A stretch of DNA of 64,000 nt from Phycisphaerales bacterium (GTDB lineage: Bacteria; Planctomycetota; Phycisphaerae; Phycisphaerales; UBA1924): the NCBI GenBank assembly GCA_023382935.1, contig JAHDXL010000007.1, positions 1 to 64,000 of the forward strand, given 5' to 3'. Under the pieces are notes generated by a model, which saw nothing but the letters and a program-made list of their open reading frames with translations, searched no databases and had not been told where the DNA came from. Each line of letters opens with the position of its first letter. Positions within the stretch are counted from its first letter, which is position 1. Positions 17,116-26,128 of the stretch are shown in pieces. A program made the translations under genes and the position numbers.

Positions 17116-17859
17116 ATGCACGTCCTTCTCATCGCCCGCCTGCTCGTTCTTGGTGCGCTGCTCGCCGCCTCGTGCCAAGGCGCCAGGACTCACGTCACAT
17201 CAGCCTCCGCCCGGCACGGCGACTCGAACGACGTGGTCCTGCCCGCTAGCGTCGACCTGCGGCCAACGCTCCTCGACCTCGGCCTGCCCCCGCGACCGCA
17301 GGGCGCCCGCGGCACGTGTTCCATTTTCACGACCTGCTCGGCCATCGAGTTCGCCTACGCCGGGCACACCGGCCAGCCCGTGCGCCTCAGCACCGAGTTC
17401 ATGAACTGGGCCGCAGGCCAGGCCGCCGGTCAACCATCTGACGGCAACTTCTTCCACAACGCGCTAGCCGGCTTCGCCCGCTTCGGTGTTTGCGCAGAAG
17501 CCGCAATGCCTTATGAGTCTGCCTTTGACGCCGCCCGACAGCCGTCGCCCGAGGCCCTTGAAGACGCGGCTGCGCTGCGACAACAATCCATCGGCACACT
17601 GATCGCGCACTGGATCGTGCCGTGGGAGCCGGACCGCTTCGGCCTCAGCGACGAGCATTTCGCCGAGATCAAGCGCGTGCTCGCGTCGGGCTACCCCGTC
17701 GCCGCCGGGTCGAGCCACAGCCGCCTGCTGGTCGGGTATCGCGATGACGACACCCAGCCCGGCGGCGGGGTGTTCTACACACAGGATTCGGCCATCAACC
17801 GCTTCGACGAGGTGACCTACGAATTCGTCCGCGCGCGTGGCCGATGCGTTCTGGGTTGA
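17116..17859 (+). CDS. papain-like (C1) cysteine peptidase, exported
   Basis: The product has 247 residues. Its N-terminus is hydrophobic and ends LLAASC, perhaps a lipid anchor at Cys20. The segment 'LPASVDLRP' followed by PQGARGTCSIFT is the papain active-site entry: Gln62 for the oxyanion hole and Cys68 as nucleophile. His201 in AGSSHSRLLVGY fits the catalytic His. Where papain has Asn in NSWG, this protein shows TQDS (Asp224), so the third residue is changed, which may lower or alter activity. There is no long prodomain, so any activation would not be papain-like. It is 63 bases downstream of the fibre-like gene, in the same direction. Confidence 0.6.
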   Translation: MHVLLIARLLVLGALLAASCQGARTHVTSASARHGDSNDVVLPASVDLRPTLLDLGLPPRPQGARGTCSIFTTCSAIEFAYAGHTGQPVRLSTEFMNWAAGQAAGQPSDGNFFHNALAGFARFGVCAEAAMPYESAFDAARQPSPEALEDAAALRQQSIGTLIAHWIVPWEPDRFGLSDEHFAEIKRVLASGYPVAAGSSHSRLLVGYRDDDTQPGGGVFYTQDSAINRFDEVTYEFVRARGRCVLG

Positions 17860-17961
17860 AGCCGCCTCGGGCAGTCGCGATTGAAACACCGGACCCCGGC
17901 GGGACGTGGTTGCGAGTGTCCGACCAAGTCCGTCCAGGTGCTCCTGTGCTATTCTGCACGC

Positions 17962-18762
17962 ATGTCGCCAGACGAGGTGTTTGCCTTTTTCATCGCGCTG
18001 GCTGTCGGCGCGTTCGCGTGGGTTCACTGGCTGCGCCGATCTCTGGCCGTGTCGGACTTCCTGAGTTCACGTGCCTCGCGCACCCCGTTGGTCCTCGCAC
18101 CGGTACTCTCGGCGGCGGCGCTCCTCGTCGTGCTGTTGTTTTTTGCTTCGCATGATGTGCGCGACAGCGTGCCGTACCTGGCGTTCTATGTCGTGTTGGG
18201 GGCCGCGTGGGTCGGGCTGGGCGTCGGGCTGCTGTCGTTGTTTGGGCTGCGCCCGCCGATCGACGTGGCCCAGCGCCGCAACCCGGCTGCCGGCATCGCC
18301 GGTCTCGGCGCGGTGCTCGGGCTCACTCTCGCATTCGCCGGCGCCAACATTGGCGACGGGCCGGGCTGGTGGGTCGTCCTTTATTCTTCGGCGCTCTCGA
18401 CGCTGGCTGTCTTTCTCATCTGGATGCTGGCCGACGCGGTCGCCGGCACCACCGACATGGTGACCATCGATCGTGACTTCGGCGCCGGTATTCGTCTGGC
18501 CTGCTTTCTGATCGCCGTCGGCGCCATCCAGGGGCGCGCCGTGGCCGGAAACTGGGTTTCCGCCGGCGCGACGGCCGCCGACTGGCTTGACATCGGCTGG
18601 CCTGCCTTGGGCCTGTGCGTCTTCGAGATGGTGGTCGGGCGGATGCACGCGGGCATGGCGCGGCGCGAGTCACCCCCGGCTGTGCTCGTCGGCGTCTTGC
18701 CGGGGCTGCTCTACCTGGCCGGTGCAGCCGCGTACAGCGTCAGTCTGGGGTGGTGGTCGTGA
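17962..18762 (+). CDS. DUF350-like integral membrane protein
   Basis: ATG 17962 gives 266 residues; the open frame to 17881 would prepend a soluble, Cys-rich stretch and was not used. About seven or eight hydrophobic segments are visible. The part 'DFGAGIRLACFLIAVGAIQG' followed by R-A-V-A-G-N-W closely fits the repeat of DUF350 proteins, which have two such repeats. Its stop overlaps the GTG start of the ATP-grasp gene by four bases (GTGA), showing translational coupling. In Escherichia coli the DUF350 protein YjfL and the glutathionylspermidine-synthase-like YjfC are encoded together, and the same association is seen here. The role of DUF350 is not established; membrane association of the enzyme is an inference. 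Confidence 0.65.
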   Translation: MSPDEVFAFFIALAVGAFAWVHWLRRSLAVSDFLSSRASRTPLVLAPVLSAAALLVVLLFFASHDVRDSVPYLAFYVVLGAAWVGLGVGLLSLFGLRPPIDVAQRRNPAAGIAGLGAVLGLTLAFAGANIGDGPGWWVVLYSSALSTLAVFLIWMLADAVAGTTDMVTIDRDFGAGIRLACFLIAVGAIQGRAVAGNWVSAGATAADWLDIGWPALGLCVFEMVVGRMHAGMARRESPPAVLVGVLPGLLYLAGAAAYSVSLGWWS

Positions 18763-19994
18763 ACGCGCCCCTCCGTTGTCCGCCGCCACTGGGCGACGAG
18801 GCTTACCTGGCGCTGCGCCGCCGCGTCATCTTCGAGTGCGGCAAGTGGGATCCGCAGTGCGAGGACGTGCAGGTGCTCGCACGCTTTCCCATCGTTATCA
18901 CGCAGCAGACATGGCACGACCTCGCCCACGCGGCCGAGGCACTCGACTCCGAAGCCCTCGACGCCGAGCGAGAAATTCTCGCCCGCCCCGATCTGCACGC
19001 ACACCTCGGTCTGCCGCGGGCCATCCGTCGCGCTCTCTCCGACGCCCGCATCGCCGACTCACCGCGTTGCACGCGATTTGACTTCCATCTTACGACCGAC
19101 GGCTGGCGCATTTCTGAAGCCAACAGCGACGTGCCCGGCGGCTTCATCGAGGGCGGGGCATTCCCGCGCCTCTTCAGCCAGATCGGCAAGTTCGGCCCGC
19201 CGGTGGCTGACCCGGCGCAGGCGCTGGCCGACGCCGTCCTCCGCCGCGCCGGACCGCGCATCGCGCTCGTCCACGCCACCGCCTACACCGACGACCGGCA
19301 GGTCATGCTTCACCTGGCACGCCTCTTCGAGCAGCGCGGGGCCGAACCGGTTCCACTCGCCCCCGACCGCATCCGCTGGAACACCAACCAGCCCGCCGAC
19401 GCGCTCCCCTTCGATTCGATCGTTCGCTTCTTCCCCGCCGAATGGCTGCCCAACCTGCCCCGTCGCGCCCAATGGCAACACTTCTTCGACGCAGGCGTGC
19501 CGCAGACCAACCCGCCCACGGCCCTGCTCACGCAGAGCAAGCGATTCCCCCTCGTGTGGGATCGCCTCGCCACCCCCATGCGACGCTGGCGCGAACTGCT
19601 GCCCGAAACCCGCGATCCGCGCGCGATCAATCCGAAGCATGAGGACTGGATTCTCAAGCCCGCGCTCGGGCGCGTCGGCGACGGCATCGGCATGCGCGGC
19701 GTCAATACGCCCCGCGAGTGGAGAGACATCGCCCGCGCCGCACGACGTTTCCCGCGCTGGTGGGCCGCCCAGCGCCGCTTTCAAGCCCTCGCCATCGAAA
19801 CGCCCGACGGCCCACGCTTCCCGTGTCTGGGCGTGTTCGTGATCGACGGCTTGGCCGCGGGCATCTATGCCCGAATGGCCACCCGACCGCTGATCGACGC
19901 TCGCGCTCAAGATGTACCCGTGCTGCTCAATCAGCCCGCGCACGCCCACTGCACCTGCGGAGAATCCCATGGACGACCGGCAATTGCTGTTTGA
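18759..19994 (+). CDS. glutathionylspermidine-synthase-like ATP-grasp enzyme
   Basis: GTG 18759 gives 411 residues and overlaps the membrane gene. The family pattern is clear: 'RFDFHLTTDGWRISEANSDV' with P-G-G-F-I-E (substrate loop), 'TAYTDDRQVM', a catalytic ATP-grasp lysine in 'WILKPALGRVGDGIGM', and a C-terminal 'PCLGVFVIDGLAAGIYARMA'. Enzymes of this ATP-grasp clan (GSP synthase, YgiC/YjfC) join a carboxylate to an amine using ATP. True glutathionylspermidine formation is unlikely here; the acceptor may be a peptide or polyamine. It overlaps the next gene by 26 bases. The cluster DUF350, ATP-grasp and a companion of unknown function is probably one transcription unit. Confidence 0.8.
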   Translation: MNAPLRCPPPLGDEAYLALRRRVIFECGKWDPQCEDVQVLARFPIVITQQTWHDLAHAAEALDSEALDAEREILARPDLHAHLGLPRAIRRALSDARIADSPRCTRFDFHLTTDGWRISEANSDVPGGFIEGGAFPRLFSQIGKFGPPVADPAQALADAVLRRAGPRIALVHATAYTDDRQVMLHLARLFEQRGAEPVPLAPDRIRWNTNQPADALPFDSIVRFFPAEWLPNLPRRAQWQHFFDAGVPQTNPPTALLTQSKRFPLVWDRLATPMRRWRELLPETRDPRAINPKHEDWILKPALGRVGDGIGMRGVNTPREWRDIARAARRFPRWWAAQRRFQALAIETPDGPRFPCLGVFVIDGLAAGIYARMATRPLIDARAQDVPVLLNQPAHAHCTCGESHGRPAIAV

Positions 19995-20727
19995 GTTGTG
20001 GACTCCGCCCAGCGCCCGCTACGCCCCCTGGGCAAAGCCCGTGCTTTTTGCGCAGATGGCCACGGGCGCGGCGCCGCCCGACTCGCAGGTGTCCGACCTG
20101 CCCGTGCAGCCCTGGGCCGACTTTCTCGAAGGACGCACCGCGGTCGTTCTCGATCTGCCCGGCGAATCTTCTGTCTCTCACGCGCTTGCGCTGGTTGCCC
20201 ACGGGCTTCAGCCGGTTCCACTCTTCAACGGGTGCGCGGGCCCGGGCGCCTGCATCGACGTCGAATCGATCATGATGGGCCTGCGCCGCGGCGCGGCGCA
20301 CCTGCGGCACTCCGTCCCCGCCGACGCGCCGCCCGCCTTCATGCTCGACTCCAATCGCACTGCCGGCAAGCCTCCGCCCGGTTCATTCGACAACCGCTGG
20401 GTGGTCTTTCCGCAGGACTTCCCATCCGGGCGCTTCCTTCTTGCGCACGGACTCGCGCGGGTGCTGGTGGTCCATCAACAGGCCTGCAAGCCGGCCGACG
20501 ACCTGAAACAGGTGCTCGCGGCCTGGAAGAAATCGGGCATCGAGATCTTCGGCGTCGAGGAGGCCCGCAAGTCGCCCGCTCCCCTGCCGGTGACCAAGCC
20601 CTGGCCCCTGAGGCCGTTTGCCGCCTTGGCCCTGCTTGCCCTAGGCCTGCGCTCCAACAGCGCCGGGGGTTTCGGCGCCAAGGTTCCCCTGCCCCCCGAG
20701 GGCGGCCGCTCCGGCGGGCTTGCCTGA
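19969..20727 (+). CDS. companion protein of the ATP-grasp enzyme, unknown function
   Basis: ATG 19969 (252 residues) lies inside the end of the ATP-grasp gene. The body looks like a soluble alpha/beta protein: 'TAVVLDLPGESSVSHALALV' then A-H-G-L-Q-P-V-P-L-F-N, 'RWVVFPQDFPSGRFLLAHGL', 'VLVVHQQACKPADDLKQVLA'. A short hydrophobic patch near residue 215 (PFAALALLALGL) and a Gly/Pro/Ser tail end it. No family is recognised. Overlap and conserved order with the upstream enzyme suggest a partner in the same reaction, for example a cofactor or substrate binder. Confidence 0.6.
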   Translation: MDDRQLLFELWTPPSARYAPWAKPVLFAQMATGAAPPDSQVSDLPVQPWADFLEGRTAVVLDLPGESSVSHALALVAHGLQPVPLFNGCAGPGACIDVESIMMGLRRGAAHLRHSVPADAPPAFMLDSNRTAGKPPPGSFDNRWVVFPQDFPSGRFLLAHGLARVLVVHQQACKPADDLKQVLAAWKKSGIEIFGVEEARKSPAPLPVTKPWPLRPFAALALLALGLRSNSAGGFGAKVPLPPEGGRSGGLA

Positions 20728-20818
20728 ATCCAACTCCCCTCCGCCCGCGAACTCGCTGTCAACCAGTCCCGGCTCGCTGCGGCGAGTCGGCCAAACACAC
20801 AGTGCAAGGGGTAAACAC

Positions 20819-21028
20819 ATGAAGTGGATGGGCATCATTGTCGGCATTCTCGTCATCGTCGGTGGCCTCAACTGGGGCCTCTGGGGGCTTTTCCAGTTTG
20901 ACCTCGTTGCCGCTCTCTTCGGGGGGAACGACGCAGGCCTGGCCCGGATCGTCTACAGCCTCGTCGGCGTCGCGGCTGTCGTCATGGCGGCCCTGCTTCC
21001 CAGGTTCGCCAAAGCCAGCGCCAACTGA
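20819..21028 (+). CDS. DUF378 small membrane protein
   Basis: 69 residues from ATG 20819, which has AAGGGG in front of it. Two transmembrane helices are separated by a short loop. The signature 'IVGGLNWGLWGLFQFDLVAA' followed by L-F-G-G and 'ARIVYSLVGVAAVV' defines the DUF378 (YuzA) family, which has no known biochemical role. It stands alone after the ATP-grasp operon. A 7-bp hairpin (21056-21073, GCCGCCC/GGGCGGC, loop CAAT) lies just beyond but lacks a T-tract, so it is only a weak terminator. Confidence 0.85.
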   Translation: MKWMGIIVGILVIVGGLNWGLWGLFQFDLVAALFGGNDAGLARIVYSLVGVAAVVMAALLPRFAKASAN

Positions 21029-21124
21029 CACCAGCCCCGTTTCTGACCCGTGCAAGCCGCCCCAATGGGCGGCCTTGCCGTGCGCCCACCGCGCCGAACC
21101 CGAGTGTGTGGATCTCGGTCCAGA

Positions 21125-21170
21125 CAAAAACGAAAAACCCCCCGGGCTGTGGTGGGAGGCGCCCGGGGGT
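21125..21170 (-). terminator. intrinsic terminator of dcd-nrdJ
   Basis: On the minus strand CCCCCGGGC, a loop of 13-14 nt, GCCCGGGGGG, then TTTTTCGTTTTT. It is located about 80 bases after the nrdJ stop codon and is the only T-rich hairpin facing this operon. Confidence 0.8.
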
Positions 21171-21252
21171 GGGAGGCGTGGTGTCAGGAGCGTGCGTTGG
21201 GAGGCGCAGGTGGGTGCTCCCGACACCAACAGTGGGAACCGGATTTATCCGC

Positions 21253-24200
21253 TCAACTGCATCCCATGCTGTTGCCGCAGTTCATGCACTTGTAACAGGT
21301 GCCGCTGCGCACCGTGATCTCGCCGCACACATCGCAAGGTGGTGCGTCGCCCGAAGCCTCCATCGACTCCATCGCCAGCGACAGAGTCGATGTCTGCACG
21401 CGAGCGCCCGTGGCGCCCGCTCGCACGTCCGTCGTCTCCCTTGCGGTACGGTGCGTGCGTGACGACGCGCTCGATGGTCCGGGCGTCGTCTCCGTGTCGG
21501 AAAGGTGTTCGTCTGCGTTCCAACGCGTCTCTCCCTTCTGCGTCATGCGCAGCGACTTCTGCTCGACCCGATGCTCAACCTCCGAACCCCGCGACTCGCT
21601 CGGGCGCTGCGGAGCGTTCGCCTCGCGGAAGCCCGGCAGGAACTCCATCCCCAGCCATCGGAAGATGTAATCGACCAAACTGCGTGCAAACGGAATGTCG
21701 CGGTTGGTCGTCATCCCCGCAGGCTCGAATCGCTGGTGCGTGAACTTCCGCACCAGGCTCTCCAGCGGCACGCCGTACTGCAGCGCCACGCTCGTCGCCG
21801 TCCCCAGCGAGTCCATCAGCCCGCCGATCGTCGATCCTTCCTTGGCCATGGTGATGAACAACTCGCCCGGCTTCCCGTCCTCATACAGCCCGACGGTCAG
21901 GTACCCCTCGTGCCCGGCCACGTTGAACTTGTGAGTCAGGGACATGCGCGTTTCCGGCAGGCGCCTGCGCATCGGCCTCTGGACAATCTTCTCGACGATC
22001 TCGACGACCTTTTGCGTGTCCTCAGCCGCAGCCGCCGAAGCCGCCCGGCCCACAGCCTCGCTCACTTCCTCGCGGGCCGCTGACTCCCCCGCCTCGTCCA
22101 CCTCCTCTTCGAGGTCGACTTCGCTCTCCACCTTCGTGTTCAGCGGCTGCGACAACTTGCACCCGTCGCGATACAGCGCGTTCGCCTTCAGGCCCAGTTC
22201 CCAACTCATGCGGTACGCCGCCTTGATGTCGCTCACGCTCGCTTCGTTCGGAAGGTTGATCGTCTTCGAGATCGCGCCCGAGATGAACGGCTGAGCGGCC
22301 GCCATCATCCGGATGTGCCCCTCGGGCCTGATGAACCGCTTGCCCGTCCTTCCGCACTTGTTCGCGCAGTCAAAGATCGCCAGGTGCTCGCTCTTCACGT
22401 GCGGCGCGCCTTCGATCGTCTGTGTCCCGCACACCAGCGTGTTCAACTCCTCGATCGCCGTCGGCGTCAGCCCCAACTCCTTGAGCACGTTGAAGCCCGG
22501 AGTGACGCGCACTTCGGCCGGCACCAGCCCGATCCGCTTGAGCGTTTCGTCCGAAAGCGCCCACGGGGCAAACGCGAACGACAACTCGAACACCCCCGGC
22601 AACTGGTTCTGGATCTTCTCCAGATCCTCCGGATCAAAACCCTTGCCGATCAGCCACTGGGCAAAAGTCTGCCCCTCCTGCACACCCACAATCGACGTCG
22701 GCATCGGCACCGACAGATCCAACGTCCCCAGGATGTACGTCAGAATCTCACGCACCTGTTCGCCGGTGTAGCCCAGCGACCGCAGCGCCGGCCTCAGCGA
22801 CGCATTGGCAATCTTGAAATAGCCACCACCCGCCAGTTTCTTGAACTTCACCAGCGCAAAGTCGGGCTCGACGCCCGTGGTGTCGCAGTCCATCAGCAGT
22901 CCGATGGTGCCCGTCGGCGCAATCACCGTCGTCTGCGCATTGCGATACCCGTGCTCGATGCCCAGCGACAGCGCTTCGTCCCACACATGCGTCGCGTGCG
23001 TCAGCACGTTCTCGATGTTCGCGATCCGCACCCGGCCCGACCGGATCAGCGCGTGGTCGATCGGCACCGGGCGGATCTTGAGGTCGCCGTAGGCCGTCGA
23101 TGACCGCGCCGTCCCGTGCGCCGCCAGCCGGTGATTGCGGATCACCCGCAGCATGTTCGACCGGTCGGCCTCGTAGCCTGGAAAGGCTCCCAACTCGCGG
23201 GCCATCAGCGCCGACATACGGTAACTCCGCCCCGTCAGCACCGCCGTCAGACACGCGCACACCGCCCGTGCCTCGTCCGAGTCGTACGCGATCCCCGCCT
23301 GCATCAGCATCGCGCCCAGGTTCGCATAGCCCAGCCCCAGCGTGCGATACCGGTAACTCAACTCGGCGATCCGGCGGCTGGGGAACGCAGCCATCAGCAC
23401 GCTGATTTCCAGCACCACCGTCCAGAGGTCCACCGCATGCTCGTAGGCCGCCACGTCAAACGACCGCATCTCCGCGTCGTAGAACTTCAGCACATTGAGC
23501 GATGCCAGGTTGCACGCCGTGTCATCGAGGAACATGTACTCGCTGCACGGGTTGCTCGCGTTGATCCGTCCCCCGTTCGGGCATGTGTGCCACGCGTTGA
23601 TCGTCGAGTCAAACTGCACGCCCGGGTCGGCGCAGCGCCACGCCGCGTACCCGATCTGCTCCCACAACTCACGTGCGTCAAAGGTCCGCGCCACCTCGCC
23701 GCTGGTGCGCCAATAGGTGTTCCAACTCGTGCCCTTGTCCACGGCCTCGAAGAACGAGTCGGGAATCCGGATCGAGTTGTTCGAGTTCTGACCGCTGACG
23801 GTGAGATACGCCTCACCATTGAAGTCGTAGTCGAGTTTCAGCCCCAGCCGCCTGGCTGTCTCCCCGATCGTCTCGCTGTCCTTCAGCGAAGTCTTCTGAC
23901 CCGCGATGGCCTTGAGCCCCTCGACCATCGCCGCGACCTTGATCTCTTCGCGCACTTTCCAGTTCACGAAGGTCAGAATGTCCGGGTGGTCCATGTCCAG
24001 GCACACCATCTTGGCTGCCCGGCGCGTCGTCCCCCCGCTCTTGATGGCCGCCGCCGCTCGGTCCCCGATCTTCAGCCACGACATCAGCCCGCTGCTCTTT
24101 CCCCCGCCCGAGAGCGGCTCGCCCTCGGCCCGCAACTTGCTGAAATTCGTCCCCGTCCCCGACCCATACTTGAACAGACGCGCCTCGCGCGTCCACAGGT

Positions 24201-24819
24201 CCATGATCCCGCCTTCGTTCACCAGGTCATCGCTGATCGACTGGATGAAGCAGGCGTGCGGCTGCGGGTGTGTATAGGCGTCATCCGACTCCCTGCACTC
24301 TCCCGTCATCGGGTCGCAGTAGTAGTGCCCCTGCGCCGGCCCGCTGATGCCATAGGCCCAGTTCAGTCCGGTGTTGAACCACTGCGGGCTGTTCGGCGCG
24401 CACATCTGGTGCACCAGCATGTAAACCAGTTCGTCATAGAACGCCTGCGCATCGCCCGCCGAGTCAAAGTACCCGTGCTTTTCGCCCCACGCACGCCAGC
24501 AACCCGCCAGCCGGTGAATCACCTGCCGCGCCGACTTCTCAGGCCCCGTCTCGACTCCGTTTGCCACACCAGCGTCGGCGGTATATCCGGGACTCGCCAG
24601 CCCGTTCGGCCCGCCGTCCTGCGGCACCCCAGCCTTGCGGAAGTACTTGCTCACCATGATGTCCGTGGCCAACTGGCTCCACGTCTTGGGCACCTCCGCG
24701 TCATTCATCTCGAAGACAATCGACCCGTCCGGGTTCGAAATCTTCGACGACCGCGTCGTCCACTCGACCGTGTCGAACGGGTTCTGACCTTCCCTGGTAA
24801 AGCGGCGCGTGATCTTCAT
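21253..24819 (-). CDS. nrdJ: adenosylcobalamin-dependent ribonucleotide reductase (class II)
   Basis: Makes deoxyribonucleotides from ribonucleotides using a radical generated from coenzyme B12, without needing oxygen. ATG 24819 (1188 residues) follows GGAAG; a TTG at 24834 is less likely. Core motifs: NPCSEYMFLDDTACNLASLN with the thiyl/radical region cysteines, 'RRAAKMVCLDMDHPDI', and 'APTGTIGLLMDCDTTGVEPD' for the finger loop. Residues from about 880 form an acidic linker. The C-terminus has a zinc-ribbon-like tail, CDVCGEITVRSG then TCYKCMNCGNSMGCS, typical of large class II enzymes that regenerate via redox-active cysteines. dcd lies 108 bases upstream on the same strand. A B12-dependent enzyme fits the cobalamin-riboswitch-like element and cobalamin-binding protein elsewhere in this window. 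Confidence 0.95.
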   Translation of the reverse strand: MKITRRFTREGQNPFDTVEWTTRSSKISNPDGSIVFEMNDAEVPKTWSQLATDIMVSKYFRKAGVPQDGGPNGLASPGYTADAGVANGVETGPEKSARQVIHRLAGCWRAWGEKHGYFDSAGDAQAFYDELVYMLVHQMCAPNSPQWFNTGLNWAYGISGPAQGHYYCDPMTGECRESDDAYTHPQPHACFIQSISDDLVNEGGIMDLWTREARLFKYGSGTGTNFSKLRAEGEPLSGGGKSSGLMSWLKIGDRAAAAIKSGGTTRRAAKMVCLDMDHPDILTFVNWKVREEIKVAAMVEGLKAIAGQKTSLKDSETIGETARRLGLKLDYDFNGEAYLTVSGQNSNNSIRIPDSFFEAVDKGTSWNTYWRTSGEVARTFDARELWEQIGYAAWRCADPGVQFDSTINAWHTCPNGGRINASNPCSEYMFLDDTACNLASLNVLKFYDAEMRSFDVAAYEHAVDLWTVVLEISVLMAAFPSRRIAELSYRYRTLGLGYANLGAMLMQAGIAYDSDEARAVCACLTAVLTGRSYRMSALMARELGAFPGYEADRSNMLRVIRNHRLAAHGTARSSTAYGDLKIRPVPIDHALIRSGRVRIANIENVLTHATHVWDEALSLGIEHGYRNAQTTVIAPTGTIGLLMDCDTTGVEPDFALVKFKKLAGGGYFKIANASLRPALRSLGYTGEQVREILTYILGTLDLSVPMPTSIVGVQEGQTFAQWLIGKGFDPEDLEKIQNQLPGVFELSFAFAPWALSDETLKRIGLVPAEVRVTPGFNVLKELGLTPTAIEELNTLVCGTQTIEGAPHVKSEHLAIFDCANKCGRTGKRFIRPEGHIRMMAAAQPFISGAISKTINLPNEASVSDIKAAYRMSWELGLKANALYRDGCKLSQPLNTKVESEVDLEEEVDEAGESAAREEVSEAVGRAASAAAAEDTQKVVEIVEKIVQRPMRRRLPETRMSLTHKFNVAGHEGYLTVGLYEDGKPGELFITMAKEGSTIGGLMDSLGTATSVALQYGVPLESLVRKFTHQRFEPAGMTTNRDIPFARSLVDYIFRWLGMEFLPGFREANAPQRPSESRGSEVEHRVEQKSLRMTQKGETRWNADEHLSDTETTPGPSSASSRTHRTARETTDVRAGATGARVQTSTLSLAMESMEASGDAPPCDVCGEITVRSGTCYKCMNCGNSMGCS

Positions 24820-24927
24820 CGTCTTCTTCCGCAAGACGCTTCGTGCGTCTCAAATGTGTGTGTTGCTGAAATGCCCTTCCGACAACGGGCTGCCCATGCG
24901 GCCAAGAGCAGCACAGGCTCTCGTTCG

Positions 24928-25518
24928 TCAATCCACCTTCGGCAGCGTCAACCCGCCCTGGTCCTGGTACTTCCCCTGCTTGTCCGCGTAACTCACCGCG
25001 CACACCCGGTCCGCCTTGAGAAACACCAGTTGCGCAATGCCCTCGTTCGCGTACACCTTCGCCGGCAGCGGCGTCGTGTTGCTGATCTCCAGCGTCACCT
25101 TTCCGCGCCATTCCGGCTCCAGCGGCGTCACGTTCACGATCAGCCCGCACCGCGCGTACGTGCTCTTGCCCACGCACAGCACCAGCACATCACGCGGAAT
25201 GTTGAACCACTCCACCGTCTCGCACAGCGCGAAGGAGTTGGGCGGGATGATCACATGGTCGGTGGGACGGCCGTCCTGGCCGTCCGCTTCCTGCGTATCC
25301 ACCTCGACCATGAACCGGTCGTCGAACCGCTTGGGGTCCACGACCGCGACGCCGCCTCCTCTGGGGGTCGGTGAAAAAATCTGGAACTTCGTCCCCACCC
25401 GCACGTCGTACCCGTAACTCGACACGCCGTACGAGATGGTCCCGGGACGCTTGCGAGCCTCTTCAAATGGCTCAATCCCGATCAGTTCACGAATCTGCGT
25501 ATCACAAAGGACCGGCAT
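24928..25518 (-). CDS. dcd: dCTP deaminase
   Basis: Deaminates dCTP to dUTP, feeding dTTP synthesis. 196 residues, the usual length. The family fingerprint is complete: '[16 protein letters not shown]' at the N-terminus, '[19 protein letters not shown]', the substrate loop '[20 protein letters not shown]' with Ser and Arg, '[20 protein letters not shown]' with the catalytic Glu, and the C-terminal '[20 protein letters not shown]'. An ATG start at 25518 fits the family length exactly. It is the first gene of a two-gene minus-strand unit with nrdJ, so both enzymes of deoxynucleotide supply are co-expressed. Confidence 0.95.
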   Translation of the reverse strand: MPVLCDTQIRELIGIEPFEEARKRPGTISYGVSSYGYDVRVGTKFQIFSPTPRGGGVAVVDPKRFDDRFMVEVDTQEADGQDGRPTDHVIIPPNSFALCETVEWFNIPRDVLVLCVGKSTYARCGLIVNVTPLEPEWRGKVTLEISNTTPLPAKVYANEGIAQLVFLKADRVCAVSYADKQGKYQDQGGLTLPKVD

Positions 25519-25702
25519 GGCCCGTTGCCTCCCCGGCGCGCCCGCACGCGCCGCACCGCCTCACCGAAGAAGGGCAGGGATCGGCCTCCACTGTCTTTCC
25601 CTGCTCGTCCTCATTCGCCTCATCCCCGACACCAAACAGACGTTCGGTCCCACTTGCTTGTCCCGCGGAGCCTCGAGAAGAACTCATCGGGCTCGGGTGC
25701 AC

Positions 25703-25730
25703 ACGATACCACAACCCATCGTACAGACAA
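25703..25730 (-). promoter_or_regulatory. candidate sigma-70-type promoter for dcd-nrdJ
   Basis: On the minus strand TTGTCT (25725-25730) and TATCGT (25703-25708) are separated by 16 bases, giving a fair match to -35/-10 boxes. It would place the transcript start about 180 bases before the dcd start codon. No protein gene was seen in the gap 25519-26128. Confidence is low because the boxes are only 4/6 matches each. Confidence 0.3.
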
Positions 25731-25771
25731 GCACGAAGAACACAAAATGCGGTAGATGACGAGTGAACAAC

Positions 25772-25798
25772 CTGTCAAACACTGTCAACTCCTGTGGA
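25772..25798. repeat. three 10-bp-phased CTGT repeats
   Basis: CTGTCAA at 25772-25778 and 25782-25788 and CTGTGGA at 25792-25798 recur every 10 bp, one DNA helical turn, in a locally AT-richer intergenic region between divergent operons. This could be a regulator-binding array. No known consensus is matched. Confidence 0.35.
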
Positions 25799-25887
25799 AA
25801 CCAGCGGTTATGAACGACCGGGTTGCCACGTGGTACCTCTTTGCACCGCTACGCATTGTAGAAAATCACAAAAAAGTTCAACTTAAC

Positions 25888-25903
25888 ACACCATATCTTG
25901 GGG
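25888..25903. promoter_or_regulatory. candidate NrdR box
   Basis: ACACCATATCTTGGGG matches 12 of 16 positions of the NrdR-box consensus as I recall it (a palindrome with core C-w-A-t-A-T-a-T-w-G). NrdR represses ribonucleotide reductase operons in many bacteria. The site is 370 bases from the dcd start, and no second box at the usual helical spacing was found, so the call is tentative. Confidence 0.25.
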
Positions 25904-26128
25904 CTTGCTTCGCACGCTCACCCAACCGTCGCAGAAATCCATCATGTCAAGGTTTTGTTTGGATTTCCAGCGGTGGCTGAGGTTCCCACCCGCCGCCAGC
26001 GCGCGCCGATTCCTGCGCCTTCCAGTGGAACGCCGCCAGGCTTTCCGGCGAACCGCGTATAGTGGCTTGGGAACCCCTCCCGCCCGGCGCGAAGAATGCG
26101 CGCCCCACGGAGCCGACCGGAGATGTCC

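Noticed and set aside
23116-25374. Plus-strand frame of 752 residues opposite nrdJ and dcd
   Set aside because: Both minus-strand genes have complete family motifs; the plus frame is Arg/His-rich with no domain pattern and no RBS.
25790-25800. TGTGGAAAC considered as a DnaA box and replication origin
   Set aside because: Only a partial match, no cluster of boxes, and no dnaA, dnaN or gyr gene in the window.
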